This document shows positions 11,735 through 23,757 of a stretch of DNA of 64,000 nt, piece by piece. Positions within the stretch are counted from its first letter, which is position 1. Every line of letters begins with the position of its first letter. Position numbers and translations under genes: made by a program. Under the pieces are notes generated by a model. That model had not been told where the DNA came from. It worked only from the letters and a program-made list of their open reading frames with translations, and did no database searches. Source of the stretch: Calliphora vicina (taxonomy: Eukaryota; Arthropoda; Insecta; Diptera; Calliphoridae); the NCBI RefSeq assembly GCF_958450345.1, contig NC_088781.1:22783857-22847856 (forward strand). The letters run 5' to 3'.

Positions 11735-14245
11735 CACTGTCCAATAAATTGAGACTTTTTGATTGGAACAGAATACCGACCCTATAATTCTGAAAGGGCA
11801 TATTAAGTAGATCATTATTGTAGAATAAACTTATAGTCCAGCTGGTTTGAATTTTTTTACAGTGGCTCAAAGTTTTAATTTTTTGATCGAAGGTAGCATT
11901 ATACTAACTGAAAAAAATGTTGTAAGTTAATATCTGAGAGAATTCTTATTGTCAGAGTTATATTGTGGAATTTTATGGGGATCATTTTTGTGGAAGATCT
12001 TAATCCCCTATCTCCTATCTTTAGGGGTTCAATTGACCCCTATTTCGAGAAAATTGAAAAAAGTCCTCTTAAAAAGGACATTTAAGGATTAAAATATTCC
12101 ACGAAACTTTTTGCCGTAAAATTTCATTGGGGTCACCAAAGACACAAAAGTTATAAATAGAGCCCTTTACGCTGAATTAGCAAAATTACACGCCATATTG
12201 GGTCTCAAAAAAATTATAAAAATTTGTCTTTTTATAATTTTTTACTGAAACCAAAAATTTTTTTTTTATATTGTAAAAGTTTGGTTAAGTCTGGAGGCGA
12301 CTAGGTCCACTTAAGTGAGCAAAGTTTTACTTTACACGATTTTGCATTAGGTTCTCTTTTCGGTTCATATAAACGTTTTATATAGTCCCGAAGAAATTTT
12401 TTTTTCTACAAAAGAAAAAACATAGTGACTTTTTTGGGAAAAAACGTAAAAAATATGGCCATTTTCTCATGTTCCAACTTTGGATGCGTGTAACTTTTTA
12501 TAGAGATGAGATACCTGTTAGCATGTTATTTTTATTGTTTTCGAAATTTTATAGTATATATAGATAATATTTTAAAAAAAATTCGAACCTTCGTAGGCCC
12601 GCCACACATTGGATGAAGTTCATAGAACGAGCGGCTAAAAATAGAAGAAGTTGTCGAAGGACAATGAAACTTGGCACATAGGCATTTTTTGTTTGAATCA
12701 AGAAAAAATTTTAAAATCAAAATGATACACCCACTTTTACGCCCACCTCCCATACAAAGTGAAAATTAAATTTTGACCTATGACATTGTTTTTTGGCACA
12801 TAGTATCTTTAAACACTCAGAATCATTTATGTGAAATTTTAAAAATATCCGCCCACTTCCCATACAACCTGTATTGAAAAAGTGGCATAACTCCCTTGAT
12901 TTATAATGCATCAACTCAATTTTCACAAAAAATAAATATTATAATTGTAGAATGGGCTCCTGAAAATATATACCTGATCTCCCATGGAAAAAACACGAAT
13001 AAGTAATTTAAGCATAGTCTTTTAATCATTTTTTAACATCATTATCGTACTCTAATTTTTTGATTTGCACCTATGAGCGAAATGTATTTATAAATGGGTC
13101 TGAAGACAATAAAAGATTATGCATTACGTCTTCATTAGTGGCAACACATCCAATTCTTCGCGAATGATGTAATCATTAGGCTCTGTAGTCTTTATTCCTC
13201 GCATCATGAGCTTCCTCGTACAGCATACCTGATACAAATAGTCAATTAAAATGTAAAAAATAAAAATGAAATCATTGAATAAGGGCCTTTAGATTGAGAC
13301 ACACCTATTGGCAGAATAGCTTCTGCTATAATTTTGCACAGTTAGAGGCATGTAGTACTAGCAACAATAACAAGCATGAACGAAAATTCATGTTTTTTTT
13401 ACTTTATCACTTTATATGTTTTACTGTTTTTTTTTGGAAAGGAGCAGGAAGGAGCAGCTGAATTTTTTTTAACTCTTAGCTGATACTTCAAGCTGTAATT
13501 GAACATCTTTCATTAAACAGCGCTCCACAGTTCTAAAAAGATGCAGTCCACTGAAGTTGATGAATATTGAAATTTTGATGTTGTTTATATTTTGTTCTAC
13601 GAAATTTTTTATATGGCACTTTTTCCAACTTTTTTAATGAAAATCTCTTCTATGAAAATTGTCATTTACGAAAATATACAACAAAGTCAAATGATAAGAT
13701 TACTGTGATTGTACCAAAAGATTGAATATACAGTAAATTTGCATGCCATTTTAAACAAGCGAACATATATGAACTTCGAGCGTGTCTGTCCAAACAAATA
13801 ATAAATATATCAGCCTAATATTACGGAATCATAATATTCAGATACCTTACAACAAAATACCAAAAAATTATCTAAATCGGCGAACATGAAAAAAATTAAT
13901 TTCGGCCATTCTTCAACCAATGTGCGATATATCTAAAAAACCAAAAAAAGATCGAGCAGAATTAGAAAAAATAAATAAATAAACCTAAATATCTCTTGAA
14001 CTAAAAGAGATAACTTTCAGGTCATGCGGATCATACTTGGATTTTTGGAGATATTTTTAAAAAATGTGAGATCCGATATAGCGTGTAATTTTGCTAGTTA
14101 AGCGTGTCTTTGGTGACCCCCAATGAAATTTTACCGGAAAAAATTTCGTAGAATATTTTAATCCTTAAATGTCCTTTGTAAAAGTACTTTTTTCGATTTT
14201 CATAAAAAAGGGGTCAAATTGACTCCTAAAGAGAGGATATGTTTG
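11735..14245. repeat. Family F1, copy 3, with long interior
   Basis: The left arm (11737-12510) starts CTGTCCAATAAATTGAG. A partial inverted arm is at about 13940-14245 and breaks off before the terminal motif. The interior, about 12510-13940, is not shared with the complete copy and holds a transposase-like fragment at 13090-13238 and a segment with repeated CCCACCTCCCATACAA-like motifs at 12700-12870. Confidence 0.65.
13090..13238 (-). pseudogene. Decayed transposon-type coding fragment
   Basis: One minus-strand frame reads GMLYEEAHDARNKDYRA, two stops, then LHHSRRIGCVATNEDV and HNLLLSSDPF. The length of non-random open frame with two stops looks like a decayed protein. I do not recognise the family with certainty. 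Its place between F1 arms makes a transposon protein likely. Confidence 0.35.
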
Positions 14246-14249
14246 ATTT

Positions 14250-15695
14250 GATTTAATTTTCTCAACATTCGTTACAATTTTAAACATTCCTTATAATATT
14301 TAACCCAAATACAAATTTTAAAATCTGCGTGTTTGTGAGTAATATGACGGAAAAAAGGGTACCAATTAAAATACTTAACTATTTCCACATTAAATACATT
14401 TTCCATTTCTTATATCAATTTTATCAATTACAAATTTCTTGGATATTTAAATTTAAATAACTTTTAAAATAAATCCATTAAAATCATCCTGAAAATTTTA
14501 ATAAATTTTACTCTAAGAAATATTTAAGCATTTAATTATTTTAGCATAAATTATTGACATGCTCAATAAGGATTTCTTTATTAATTTGCTACATTTAATA
14601 TGAATAATGAGGGACTTAGAGAATAAATTTAAATAACCTTACAATCAAATATTTGCTTTAGCTTTTCAAAGAGAGAAGGGGTTTATATAGAAAGGAGAAG
14701 ACACTTCCTTCCCCCCTTCCTTTTCACTTTATTAGTGTAATTGTATGTGTATTTATAGTGATCCCATTCATTTATTAAGGACTTTTTTTAATTATAATTT
14801 TTGCCAGAGTCTATTAGTTAAGCCTCACTTTTTTGGCTTTTGTTTGTAGTTGTTGTAGCTAAAGTTTTGCTTGTTTTTATTGTTTTTGTATTATTTTTGC
14901 TGCTTGTTAAAGGCCTAAAGGTATAAAACCAAATAATTAATTATATACTGTATTCACCAGAAAAAAAGGGGGGCTTAAATTATGGGATTATTTCGAATTT
15001 TCTCTCTCTCTCTGTTAGTCAACAAGTTTTCTGTTAAATACAAAATTACAATTGGGGCTGAAGTGTTTTTGAAAACTTTGTTTTAATTTGGCTTGAAATA
15101 TTTACAGTTTTTTGTCATTAACAGCAGAAACCAAAAAGTTGAAAAAAAAACCAACTAAACAGATTATAATTAAATAAGAATTATTAAAGAGGATATTTGT
15201 GAATTTATTTGCGGTTGTTCTAATGAAATTTAATTATAATTAATTATTTTCAAATTGCGTATTTTGGCAGGCATTAGTTTGGCGCCGTTTGTATGAGTTA
15301 AATAAAAGCGGTTGATGATTGTATATTAAAATTAAGTTTTACTTTCTTTTCGGATTTTAAATATTTTTAGAATATTTAGTTAAAATTTTCGTATCATAAG
15401 AAAGGTTTAGAAAAACCTATCAAATGACGTACGAATAATTTTTAAGGAACTTGATCTATCTTTTAGTGGATGACCCTAATATAAATACAATTTTCTCTTT
15501 AGGGAAACATTAATTGTGGCTAATGGTTATATATATTTTATAAGTAGTTTTAATAAATTTAGAAATTAGTGGTTTAATTATGACCTTATAAATAAAATTC
15601 AAAAGTTTTTATATGAATTTTAAATACATAACATAGAACATAACATTTTAAAAATTTTTTAAATAAAATTGTGAATTTTTTTAGACGCTTCTCCA
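14250..15695. other. No gene seen; unique-looking DNA
   Basis: A+T-rich sequence with a short TC run at 15000-15015 and pyrimidine-rich patches around 14690-14730. No supported open frame. Confidence 0.55.
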
Positions 15696-15729
15696 CATAA
15701 TTAATGATAGCTCAGAAACGCATAGTCCG

Positions 15730-17545
15730 ATATTATTAGAATAAACTAAGAAAATAGAAATTTACATAAACCTAATCCGTTTATATATTTCCCTTTCAAT
15801 CGGTTCAGTAGTTTCGGAGTTATAATAACAAATTGAAGTAAAACATATAATTTTTACGTGAAAATAGCTAATTTTTTTTTGTTTTAAAAAATCATGAAAA
15901 ATCGAAAACGGCAGAAATTGTGCAGATTTATTATTGTATCGTAAAGCTACATGTAATGCAAACAAAATAAGATATTGCTGATAAAAGCTGATGGATTTTT
16001 TCGAATTTATTCACAATTAAGTGAATTCGCTCATTTTCACAAAATTTTAGTTTTTTGTCTGATATACACAAAATTGAGTAGTTAATGTTCTTCTTTCGAT
16101 TAATTTAATTATGAAAACGTTTTCCACAAGCTATGTACAAATTTTCGCGTATATCACACTTCAATCGGCTGAGTAGTTTAGAAGTTATAATAACAAATTG
16201 AAGCAAAAAATATATTTTTTACGAGAAAATTAATTTTTTTTTTGCTTTAAAAAAATCATGAAAAATCGGAAACGGCAGATATAGTTCAGTTTTATTTCTT
16301 TATCGCAAAGCTACATACAATGGCAACAAAATATGATACCGGCAATAAAAATTTAATGATTCTTTTCTAATTTATTCACAATTAAGTGAAATCGCTCATT
16401 TTCACAAAATTTTTGTTTTTTGTTTGATATACATAAAATTCAGTGGTTAATAATATTCTTTCTATTGATTGAATTTTGAAAACATTTTTCCCATACTATG
16501 TACAAATTTTCATACATAAATTGCGTTTCAATCCGCTCAGTAGTTTTGGAGTTATAATAACAAATTTAAGCAAAAAATTTATTTTTTATGTGAAAATAAA
16601 TTTTTTTTTTTGCTTTAAAAAAATCATGAAAAATCGAAAACGGCAGATATAGTTCAGTTTTATTTCTTTATCGCAAAGCTACATACAATGGCAACAAAAT
16701 ATGATACCGGCAATAAAAATTGAATGATTCTTTTCTAATTTATTCACAATTAAGTGAAATCGCTAATTTTCACAAAATTTTTGTTTTTTGTTTGATATAC
16801 ATAAAATTGAGTAGATAATGTTCTTCTTTCGATTGATTAAATTTTAAAAATATTTTCACCAAGCTATGTACAAATGTTTACTCATATATTGCGTTTTAAT
16901 CCGCTCAGTAGTTTAGGAGTTATAATAACAAATTGAAGCCAAAAATATATTTTTTATGTGAAAATGGCAATTTTTTTTGTTTTAAAAAAATCATGAAAAA
17001 TCGAAAACGGCAGAAATTGTACAGATTTATTACTTTATCGCAAAGCCACGTACAATTACAACAAAATGGTATATCGACAATAAAAATCGATTGATTCCTT
17101 TTGAATTTATTCACAATTAAGTGAATTCGCTCATTTTCAAAAAATTTAAGTTTTTTGTTTGATATACATAAAATTGAGTAGTTAATGTTCTTCTTTCGAT
17201 TGATTAAATTTTAAAAACATTTTTCTTAAGCCATGTACAAATTTTTACTTATATATTGCGTTTCGATCGGCTCAGTAGTTTCGAAGTTATAATAACAAAT
17301 TGAAGAAAAGAATATATTTTTTACGTGAAAATAGCAATTCTTTTGTTTTAAAAAAATCATGAAAAATAGAAAACCACAGATATTGGTCAGCTTTATTACT
17401 TCATCACAAAGCTACATGTAATAGGATCAAAATGAGATATAGACCATAAAAATCGATTAATTCGATATCGATCGTAAAAATCTATGGATTGTTTTCGAAT
17501 TTATTCACAATTAAGTGAACTCGCTCATTTTCACAAAACGTTATG
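15730..17545. repeat. Tandem array, five ~366 bp units
   Basis: The marker ATCATGAAAAA recurs at about 15891, 16255, 16623, 16990 and 17356, giving spacings of 364, 368, 367 and 366. Each unit also holds TTATTCACAATTAAGTGAA and a CAGTAGTTT...GAGTTATAATAACAA block. Units differ by scattered substitutions. The minus-strand open frames here come from the repeat and are not genes. Confidence 0.9.
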
Positions 17546-17559
17546 TGCTTACAAGTGTG

Positions 17560-17700
17560 TACTTTGAGTGGAAATTTTTCATGTGTTTTGTTATTGCAAC
17601 AAAAGAAGAGGAGTTCTTTTAGCGCGGAATCTTTATGTTGCCAGAAATATGGGAAAAATGTCATAGCTAATTATGGCTAATACTTTATATAAATGTTATT
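17560..17700 (+). pseudogene. Mariner 3' end fragment
   Basis: The bases around 17625-17690 match the end of the mariner pseudogene at 5650-5705: ATGTTGCCAGAAATATGGG, then GTCATAGCTAA-TATGGCTAATAC. This encodes the final LPE-WEK-type motif of the transposase. Everything upstream is missing; it abuts the 366 bp array. Confidence 0.65.
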
Positions 17701-17732
17701 TAGTTGTCACTTAAAAGAGGAGTTTAAAATAA

Positions 17733-19312
17733 ACAAGTAAGAGTGCTATATTCGGCTGTACCGAATCTTATATACCCTTCACCAAACTATATTTATTTTA
17801 AATTTTTTAATTTTTTTAAATTTTAAAATTTTTTTGAAAAAAAATTCGGGTTAAAATTTTTTTTCCGATTTTGACCCATTGTAGGTCCATCTTACTATGA
17901 TCTTATATACGTCGTTGCAAATGTCTTTGAAATATCTATAAACAAAATTTAATTTTTTTTCCTGTTGTTTTTTTTTTCATTTTTTGGAAAAAAAATTTTT
18001 TCGATTGTTATTTAAAATTTTTTAATTTTTTTAAATTTAAAATTTTTTTTTTTTGTTTTTTCAATTTTTTTTTTTTGAAAAAAAACTTCGGGTTAAAATT
18101 TTTTTTTTCCGATTTTGACCCATTGTAGGTCCATCTTACTATGATCTTATATACGTCGTTGCAAATGTCTTTGAAATATCTATCATTAGATATCCATAAT
18201 GTCTATATTAATGTCTTAGTAATCCAGATATAGGTCAAAAATAGGTCAAAAATCGAGTTTGTCTTGGTTTTTTCTTCATATCTCAGCCATTTGTGGACCG
18301 ATTTTGCTGATTTTAAATAGAAAAATTCTCGAAAGCATGTCTGACAGAATTATTGAAGATTTGGATCCCGAAGATATCTGGGGTCTTCAGAAAATTGATT
18401 TCAACATTAATTAATTAATTAATTAATTAATTAATTAATTAATTAATTAATTAATTAATTAATTAATTAATTAATTAATTAATTAATTAATTAATTAATT
18501 AATTAATTAATTAATTAATTAATTAATTAATTAATTAATTAATTAATTAATTAATTAATTAATTAATTAATTAATTAATTAATTAATTAATTAATTAATT
18601 AATTAATTAATTAATTAATTAATTAATTAATTAATTAATTAATAAATTAATAATTAATTAATTAATTAATTAATTAATTAATTAATTAATTAATTAATTA
18701 ATTAATTAATTAATTAATTAATTTTTTTTCCTGTTGTTTTTTTTTTCATTTTTTGGAAAAAAAATTTTTTCGATTGTTATTTAAAATTTTTTAATTTTTT
18801 TAAATTTAAAAATTTATTTTTTTGTTTTTTAAATTTTTTTTGGTGGAAAAATTTTTTTTTTCCGATTTTGAGCCATTGTAGGTCCATCTTACTATGATCT
18901 TATATACGTCGTTGCAAATGTCTTTGAAATATCTATCATTAGATATCCATATTGTCTATATTAATGACTTTGTAATCCAGATATAGGTCAAAAATAGGTC
19001 AAAAATCGAGGTTGTCTTGGTTTTTTCCTCATATCTCAGCCATTTGTGGACCGATTTTGCTGATTTTAAATAGCAAAATTCTCGAAAGCATGTCTGACAG
19101 AATTATTGAAGATTTGGATCCCGATGATATCTGGGGTCTTCAGAAAATTGATTTCAACAGACGGACATACAGACGGACGTGGCTTAATCGACTCCGCTAT
19201 CTATAAGGATCCAGAATATATATACTTTATAGCGTCGGAAATGAAAAATGTAGAAATTACAAACGCAATGACAAACTTATATATACCCTTCTCACGATGG
19301 TGAAGGGTATAA
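17733..19312 (+). mobile_element. DINE-like element family A, copy 2, split by microsatellite
   Basis: Starts ACAAGTAAGAGTGCTATATT and ends GGTGAAGGGTATA, with the inverse motif TATACCCTTCACC near the start. Close to the end is a CAGACGGACATAC-like segment and ATATATACTTTATAGCGTC, the arrangement of Drosophila INE-1/DINE-1. The core is present twice, at about 17945-18405 and 18722-19160, on either side of an ATTA tract. The open frames here are not genes. Confidence 0.65.
18406..18722. repeat. (ATTA)n microsatellite, ~317 bp
   Basis: About 78 units of ATTA with an interruption near 18641-18655. It sits at the junction between two copies of the DINE-like core. Confidence 0.98.
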
Positions 19313-19315
19313 AAA

Positions 19316-20100
19316 AACAAGTAATAGAGCTGTATTCGGCTATGCCGAATCTTATATACCCTTCGCCAAATTGTACTTTAAAATATTATACAATAATTGT
19401 AGAAGGTAGAATCACTAGGGAGAGTTTTCAATATTTAGCCCCATAACGTCAAACTTTTTGATTTTGATTTTTTTTCACATTTTTTTATATTTTCTTTTGT
19501 TTGACGTTACAAGAATTGTATAATTGAGAATCTATTTTCTACTGGGTGTACCTTATGTTGTTGTATCATGCTTTAAAATACAAATTTAAAATATATTTAG
19601 GTAAACAGAATTTCAATTTTTTTTTAAATTTAAAATTTTTTTTTTTTAATTTATTAGTGAAAAAAATGTATGACAAAAAAAATTGTTTGGTAAAAAAAAA
19701 TACGGTTAACAAATATTTTTCCGATTTTGACACATTGTAGGTCCAAATTATTATAGCTTACATCGTTGCAATGGACTTTGAAATATCTATCATTAGATAT
19801 CCATATTGTGTAAATCTATTAGTAATCCAGATATAGATCAAAAATAGGCTAAAAATCGATTTTCTCGATTTTAAATAGCAACCGAGGAGAATTCCCGATA
19901 TATTGATGTACCATGTTTCTAAGATATATGGGGGCTACGGAAAGTTGATTTCAAGATACAGACGGACAGACTATATCGACTTCGCTATCTCTAATGGTCC
20001 AGAATATATATACTTTGTGGGCTCGCAAATGAAAAATGCAGAAATTACAAACGGAATGACAAACTTATATATACCCTTGCAACTCATGATGAAGGGTATA
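19316..20100 (+). mobile_element. DINE-like element family A, copy 3
   Basis: Starts ACAAGTAATAGAGCTGTATT directly after copy 2 and ends GATGAAGGGTATA. It shares the TATACCCTTCGCC subterminal motif and the ATATATACTTTGTGGGCTC core, but has only one core copy and no microsatellite. Confidence 0.65.
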
Positions 20101-20104
20101 ATTA

Positions 20105-21295
20105 TATTTAATGACAAATTTTGTTTTAAAAGTTTAACTACCCTTCACATTTGCAAAATTGCAAGTCATTACCAAGTTTTTGGTGGCTTGTTAAACTAAG
20201 TATATTTGCAAAATTTTATATAAACTTTGTTATCACAATAACAATGATGACCTTTAAAAACTAGCCTTTTATTATATGAATTATAGTTGTTCAAAGTTTA
20301 CTTTAATATTTCAATGATTTTGACATTTGCTATTTATGTATTTGTTTGTTAAATAAAGTGAAACCATTAGCTTTATTTGTATTTGCAATATATTTAAGCT
20401 TTTGAACAAAGTCTATGTTTACTTAACCAAATTCATAATATATTGGCTTGCTCAAATGCCAACACATATCTGTATTGTACACATTGCTACACATGGGCAT
20501 TAGGGTGGTCTTGTTTTTATGGAAATATTTTTCCCCAAAATCTTTTCTATAACCTTACAAAAACGTAATTTGTGTGATTTTCCTGATATTGTCCCATTTT
20601 TCTTCTAAAGGAATATTACGCAGTTTCTTATCGTAGGCAAGTTATAGGCCCACTTTGACAGTTTAAATATTTATTATCCCACCTGGAACATATTAAGTGC
20701 TACGACTAGAGGTGTTATGTGGATGAAACTGGGCCTCTAAAATAGATTACAATATTGTCCCCAAATGCAGGACAGTGACAGAAAGGACGTTCACTTATCT
20801 CCTCTTCAAACTCGATGTAATGGATTCACAGCTCTTGAAAGTATCATTCAAAAATGGTATATTGAAATTAAGATTATGATATGAAATTCCATTATGATAA
20901 TATAAATAATTCAACAGCTACCGAATAATTTCAAAAATAAAACTTTCTAAACCCTGAAAGTGCCCTGAATGTTCTTAAGAAGGGAAACATACTATATTGA
21001 TGGTATAACTCTATTCATTCTGCCGAATTTCATTCAATTTATTGCTTATGAAAAATCATTTTAGTTCATACTTGTTACGTATGAGTAATATTTTTACTCA
21101 ATTCATATAAATATAACAATATTAATCATACGCTCCATATATGTATTTAAATGGCAGTTTTGTATAGAGTTGTATCTGAAAATTATGAACAAAATTGTTC
21201 ATTCAGATTTTTATGATATAATTGCTAGTGAGTTCTCTCTGCCAAATATCTTTGGCAATGAGTTGAAGTTTTTGTTAAATTTATTGCTTTTCCTT
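20105..21295. other. No gene seen
   Basis: A+T-rich. A stretch from about 20500 (TTAGGGTGGTC) to 20860 is a little more GC-rich and could be an old transposon, but no paired end was found. Confidence 0.45.
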
Positions 21296-21299
21296 CACT

Positions 21300-21560
21300 A
21301 ACGGAATGACACTTATACTACATAATTCGTTTGAATTAAGGGTAGTGCCAGCTTTCGAAAGTACATCAGCTCTGTCACCAAGTGTTGAAACCCATATAAT
21401 AACCGCTGAATGTTTTCCTATCTTCTCCATCGGCTCCTTAGCTCCAAGTAAATGTATGTTAACCTTGTCTTTATCCAGAGGGTGGTGTTTAGTTAATTTG
21501 TTTACTAGGAGGAGTCTTTTGAGTTTACTGAAGGTCTTATCTTCCTAATATTCCGAATTG
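21300..21560 (-). pseudogene. Possible LINE RNase H remnant
   Basis: On the minus strand an open frame reads AVIIWVSTLGDRADVLSKAG, which resembles the end of the RNase H domain of Jockey/R1-type LINEs (WVPGH, then ADELA..G) with part of the loop missing. No reverse transcriptase is next to it. The plus-strand frame at 21306-21548 is the complement and is not supported as a gene. Confidence 0.3.
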
Positions 21561-22034
21561 GCAAATGATGACAAGTATATCATGTTTTGTTGCTGATGGA
21601 GGAGACAACTTTATGGAAATATTGCTGAGAGGTATGAATGGAAATGGCTGAAATATCCTGCAAAGTTTTGAGTTCAGCATCGTTTACGGTGGCAGTATCG
21701 CTTTAAAATGAAAGCTTTTCCGGCGGATTAATAAAGGCCTTGAATAAAGGAAATTTTACCAAAATTTATGAATCTTATTGCTGAAGATCTTGAAAAGCAA
21801 CACAAAAGTTTTCTTGTTTTATTTTTAATAAAAAAATAAACCTTTATTTCACAAATATGAACTTATGAACTCCAAAGCTAAACACCAAACTGAATATCCC
21901 TGCTCTTTACTAAATGGATAACTCTGGCTCTGTCAACAGCTATCTGTCAGTTGACTCCTGTGAAAATCTTAAGAAGCTGCATCATTTCGCTTGTGTTTGA
22001 CATCCATTGATAGCAGACTATTATGTGACCTGAG

Positions 22035-22345
22035 AAGAAATGGGAAAAAAGTGAATATCGTCTGCTAATTAAGCATTATTGAAGAAAACATCACTCAAGT
22101 AAAGGCTGAGTTTGATATGGAAACTTTGCACCAACAATTTCAATGGCAAAAAAAATTATTCACTGAATTTCATTATGGTCGTACAAGAACGGAAGATGCC
22201 GAACGTTCTGGACGCCAAGTTGAGGTCTCCACACCAGAAACACCCAATCGAAGATTGAAAATTCGAGAGATAGTTTCTCAGTGGTTTCAATTCTGAATGA
22301 TTACTTGGGTATGAGGATGCTTTCCGCAAGACTGTAAAAGTACTC
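22035..22345 (+). pseudogene. Mariner transposase N-terminal remnant, second subfamily
   Basis: In broken frames the sequence gives MEKSEYR-like, IKHY-, then FHYGRTRTEDAERSGRQVEV, TPE, KIREI and LNDYLGM. This is the N-terminal and linker region of a vertumnana-type mariner. Several frameshifts are present and the catalytic half is absent. The same subfamily recurs at 45120-45830. Confidence 0.7.
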
Positions 22346-22428
22346 AATTTGAGAGCCAACGATTCTTATCTGAACAACTTTTGAACTAAAAATAGTCAAT
22401 AGTAGCAATCAATATGATTTGTATTTTT

Positions 22429-23143
22429 CAGGGACCGTAAGTGATATCAAAAAAGTTATTTTATAACAGTTTTTTTGTGACTTTAAAAATAAGAATCCAT
22501 CTAAAACAGTTATTAATCAACGTAAAAATAAATGAAGAATTTTAAATAGCCGTCATAAAAAAATCAATTGAGGAGTTTTTTTTCCCCGTCAGAAAATAAA
22601 CTCACTTGAGGAGTTTTATTTTTCTAGTCAGAAGATAAAACTCATTTGAGGAGTTTTATTTTCGGCGTCGGAAAGTAAAACTAATTTTATGTAAATTAAC
22701 ACCTAAAACTTGCCGCTTGTCAGATCAATACAATTTTTAAAGCACCTTGCATAGCAATTGAATAAATTGTCATTAAAATCAAAACAAGTGGGGTTTTAAT
22801 TTGCTATTTTTTGATTCCTATTATTAAATTTTTTTTTCTTAAACAAATAAATTACTACAAACATTATATCAGATAGACTCAATAAAGAAAGATACTGAAA
22901 AAAGTAGAAAATAAACGAAAAGAATTTTATTTTCTGATGGGAAAAATAAAACTCCTCAAATGATTTTTTTTCTGACTTTAAAAATAAAACTCCTCAAATA
23001 AGTTTCTTTTATGACGGCTATTTAAAACTCTTTAAAATGTCAATACGAATCGATTGGAATATAACAGTATAGGTCTCCGTTGACTAAAACATAGAGAGTT
23101 TTTGATTTTAAATGTTCTGGATAACCGTTATTTATGGTCCCTG
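22429..23143. mobile_element. hAT-like MITE with long inverted repeats, ~715 bp
   Basis: Ends are CAGGGACCGTAA and the inverse of CAGGGACCATAA. Inside is a perfect 20 bp inverted pair TTTAAATAGCCGTCATAAAA (22541-22560) and 23007-23026. Several GAGGAGTTTTATTTT motifs sit near both inner ends, inverted. The 8 bp flanks GTATTTTT and TTACTTTT agree at six sites, weakly consistent with a hAT duplication. Confidence 0.6.
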
Positions 23144-23149
23144 TTACTT

Positions 23150-23750
23150 TTGGATAATCAGAAAGTTTGTTACAGCTTTAATGGTTCAATTTTAAGTACT
23201 CAGGTACCAAGTAATTTCAATATGAATTCTTTGTTCAAGATATTTGCCATGAATATAGTTGTGAATAGTTTTACTGTTTTAATTTATTATAAGGGCAGGT
23301 CTAATTATCATACATAGTTACAATGGAAAACTAAAATATTAATATCTGTTAAGTGTGTAGAAGATTTGTGTGTATTTGAATGTCTGCCTGAGAGTGTGAG
23401 TGTAAAAGTGTAAATTTCATTTTGATTTATTGTAACCATAAAATATCATAAATTATTTTTGTTATTTGCAAATCACAGAGTTCTAACAATTTAACATTAA
23501 TAAATATAAACAAGCAAAAATATACAGTGAAGGATAATAAAACTAACACCTGAAAATTTCTATAAAAAAAAATATTTTAAAAAAGTAAGAGGCTGTGGCG
23601 AATATTGTATATCCACCATCAATATGTGGCAATAAAATATTTTTCTGATATAGGAGTTCTAAGGGGTGTTGGGTAAATTATGAACCGATCCTCACAAAAG
23701 TTGATCAAAACATTTAGCTTCAAATAATTTCCAATTTCATAATGATATTA
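23150..23750. other. No gene seen
   Basis: A+T-rich sequence; the small frame at 23102-23317 has no domain and overlaps a MITE end. Confidence 0.5.
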
Positions 23751-23757
23751 ATTAAAC

